Assembly: GCA_003161205.1 (NCBI GenBank) | Contig: PMOU01000390.1 | Location: 1 to 8,510, forward strand | Direction: 5' to 3' | DNA from: Actinomycetota bacterium | GTDB taxonomy: Bacteria > Actinomycetota > Actinomycetes > Streptosporangiales > Streptosporangiaceae | Length of the DNA stretch: 8,510 bases | Shown: positions 7,525 to 8,510 of the stretch, one piece after another | How positions within the stretch are numbered: the first letter of the stretch is position 1 | How the letters are laid out: each line of letters starts with the position of its first letter | Position numbers and translations under genes: made by a program | Notes under the pieces: generated by a model | Databases searched by the model: none | The model's input: only the letters and a program-made list of their open reading frames with translations | What the model was told of the DNA's origin: nothing

Positions 7525-7666
7525 AGCGGTAAGAAACGTGCGGCCCGAGGTGCCGGGCAGCACGGCCGTTGCCGAAAGGGGAATGCGCCCGTTCCATATC
7601 CAACGACACTTGTCCTCACCTGCTCTCGACCATAGCGCGGACGGCCACCCTGCCTGCCCACGCCCA

Positions 7667-7710
7667 TTGATATTCACCTTAGGTGAACAGAAGCTGAACG
7701 AAAGAGGAAC
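7667..7710 (-). promoter_or_regulatory. Candidate PhoP box: four 11-bp direct repeats
   Basis: Read on the minus strand, four 11-bp units follow one another exactly: GTTCCTCTTTC, GTTCAGCTTCT, GTTCACCTAAG and GTGAATATCAA. The GTTCA core repeating every 11 bp is the known layout of actinobacterial PhoP operators, and pstS, a classic PhoP target, starts about 360 bp away. The units point toward the GntR operon, and a TATCAA that could act as its -10 overlaps the last unit. Whether the box serves pstS, the GntR operon or both cannot be decided from sequence alone. Confidence 0.6.
7673..7687. repeat. Perfect inverted repeat TTCACC-TTA-GGTGAA
   Basis: Six-base arms are exactly complementary around a 3-bp centre, in the middle of the divergent AT-rich patch. 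It overlaps the last two units of the PHO-like box, so it may be either a second regulator's operator, for example that of the adjacent GntR-type protein, or a by-product of two head-to-head half sites. Confidence 0.5.
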
Positions 7711-7911
7711 GGACAGACGGCCAGTTGATGTCATATACATGAACGAGCGGCTCGCGATGGCAAGCACGGGGCGGAGAGCCCTGCCGTCGCCGCCACCCGC
7801 GACGGGGCCGGCGCTGTCGGCGGTCGGTGCGTCGCCAGAGTCTGGCCGCGCCACCGCGCAGCGGCGCCAAAGCGCTGGTCACATTCCGGCCCCCGATTCA
7901 AGACACCATAA

Positions 7912-7955
7912 GTTAACCTTCTAGTTTCTATTTATCCACTATGTGTTTGCCCGCC
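7912..7955 (+). promoter_or_regulatory. Weak 11-bp-phased element upstream of pstS
   Basis: GTTAACC (7912) and GTTTGCC (7945) are 33 bp apart, which is three 11-bp steps, with AT-rich, poorly matching units between. It lies 112 bp before the pstS start and points toward it, so it is a possible degenerate PHO-type box or simply the AT-rich part of the pstS promoter. The match is too poor to be more than a candidate. Confidence 0.25.
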
Positions 7956-8005
7956 AGTACTCCTAACGCCGGCAAACTGTATTCGCACGCCGCGGTGATA
8001 CTGAC

Positions 8006-8032
8006 CGGCCGTGAGGGCTGCTCATGCGGCCG
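8006..8032 (+). other. Hairpin in the pstS leader
   Basis: CGGCCG-TGAG and CTCA-TG-CGGCCG can pair as a ten-pair stem with a 2-nt bulge and a 5-nt loop. It ends 21 nt before the pstS ribosome site and is not followed by a T-run, so it is not an intrinsic terminator. A role in mRNA stability or leader folding is possible but unproven. Confidence 0.4.
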
Positions 8033-8053
8033 AGGGAAAGACTTAAAACCTAT

Positions 8054-8059
8054 AAGGAG
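8054..8059 (+). promoter_or_regulatory. pstS: Shine-Dalgarno of pstS
   Basis: AAGGAG ends 8 nt before the ATG at 8068, inside a locally A-rich stretch. It is the strongest ribosome site in the window along with that at 4858-4864, and it settles the pstS start. Confidence 0.85.
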
Positions 8060-8067
8060 TACCTGAT

Positions 8068-8510
8068 ATGCAACTTGGACGCAGACAGCATGTCGCGACG
8101 GTGGGGGTCGCCGCCGTGGCGACGGCGCTGGGCCTCGCCGCATGCTCCTCGTCGAGCTCCTCGTCCGCCTCGTCGAGCAGCACGGCAGCGAGCAGTGCCT
8201 CGTCGAGCGCGAGCACGAGCACGGCGAGCGGCACCATCAAGGCAGCCGGCTCGACGTTCCAGACCAACTTCCAGCAGACGGCCATTTCGGCGTTTAAGTC
8301 GGTCGACCCTAACGCCACCATCGACTACGACCCGGTCGGCTCGGGCTCGGGCCGCGCCGACCTGTACTCGAACACTGTGCTGTTCGCCGGCTCCGACTCG
8401 CCCGTCCCGGCCAAGGAGGCCTCCAAGGTTCCCGCGGGCAAGACGATTCTGTACTTCCCGGTGCAGATCGGCCCGATCGCCATGGCTTACAACCTGCCCG
8501 GCGTCACCGG
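8068..8510 (+). CDS. pstS: Phosphate ABC transporter substrate-binding lipoprotein PstS (3' end outside window)
   Basis: PstS captures inorganic phosphate outside the membrane and delivers it to the PstCAB permease. The first 147 residues are visible. A lipoprotein signal (RR, a hydrophobic core, lipobox LAAC with Cys26) is followed by a Ser/Thr/Ala linker (27-54), as is common for actinobacterial cell-surface lipoproteins. The mature domain shows the phosphate-binding loops of the family: GSTF (61-64, equivalent to the Thr-Phe loop of E. coli PstS), YDPVGSGSGRADL (87-99, the VGSSGG loop), and FAGSDSPVP (106-114), whose Asp110 matches the phosphate-contacting Asp. The strand YFPVQIGPIAMAYNLPGV (129-146) matches the conserved segment after these. 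pstC, pstA and pstB usually follow and would lie beyond the right edge. Expression on phosphate limitation via PhoP is expected for the family and is consistent with the upstream PHO-like box. Confidence 0.95.
   Translation, partial: MQLGRRQHVATVGVAAVATALGLAACSSSSSSSASSSSTAASSASSSASTSTASGTIKAAGSTFQTNFQQTAISAFKSVDPNATIDYDPVGSGSGRADLYSNTVLFAGSDSPVPAKEASKVPAGKTILYFPVQIGPIAMAYNLPGVT

Larger units (their letters stand above)
7525..8067. other. Divergent control region between the GntR-type gene and pstS
   Basis: No convincing gene is found in these 543 bases. The part nearest the GntR gene (7525-7660) is GC-rich and could hold an N-terminal extension or leader of that gene. Positions 7660-7745 and 7905-7985 are clearly richer in A+T than the rest of the window, as expected for promoters. 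The first AT-rich patch contains an 11-bp-phased PHO-like box and a TATACA at 7734-7739 that could serve as a plus-strand -10. On the minus strand, TATCAA at 7672-7667 could serve as a -10 for the GntR operon. The second AT-rich patch precedes pstS. No T-run terminator is visible. Confidence 0.7.

Noticed and set aside
7525..7854. N-terminal extension of the GntR-type protein by about 110 residues
   Set aside because: It would cross the AT-rich control region and the PHO-like box; the extension has no domain, and the winged helix begins right after 7524.
7739..7924. 61-codon frame in the pstS leader (MNERLAMAS start)
   Set aside because: There is no Shine-Dalgarno and no family signal; the ATG overlaps the TATACA that may be a -10. 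A leader peptide cannot be fully excluded.
1..8510. Transposase, integrase, CRISPR array, tRNA or rRNA
   Set aside because: None could be seen on either strand; no spaced direct repeats, DDE or recombinase motifs, or cloverleaf sequences were noticed.

Overview
The window is high-GC DNA whose protein-coding strands show strong G/C preference at third codon positions. Together with a MurT of the Zn-ribbon type, a serine-rich PstS lipoprotein and a PHO-box-like element, this points to an actinobacterium, most likely a soil-type or filamentous one. The species cannot be named from the sequence.

Layout. Positions 1 to 7524 are read almost entirely from the minus strand, as a run of five genes transcribed right to left. 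These are a GntR/UTRA-type regulator (6769-7524), a two-part membrane/motor-fold protein resembling VirD4/TraG coupling proteins (4850-6724), a second membrane-anchored TraG-like protein with a Ser/Thr-rich insertion (2751-4850), a soluble HerA-like ATPase relative (907-2625), and the 5' two thirds of murT (1-893). The first motor pair is joined by a TGATG stop/start overlap. The other junctions are 44, 125 and 13 bp. On the right, pstS (8068 to the end) is read from the plus strand, so 7525-8067 is a divergent control region.

How they fit together. The three middle genes look like relatives of the HerA/FtsK/VirD4 pumping ATPases. In all three the Walker A lysine motif is replaced or absent, so the set reads as a cluster of pseudo-ATPases behind its own regulator, with no relaxase, pilus or VirB-type gene in view. 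This is the most unusual content of the window, and I do not recognise it as a named system. MurT is a cell-wall enzyme that amidates lipid II together with GatD. PstS is the phosphate-binding lipoprotein of the Pst transporter.

Regulation. The divergent region holds four 11-bp units in register (7667-7710) that resemble a PhoP box. The same 10-mer, GTGAATATCA, occurs inside that box and again just upstream of the HerA-like gene, which suggests a shared operator. pstS has a good Shine-Dalgarno site and, if it is driven from the PHO-like box, a leader of about 300 nt that includes a hairpin.
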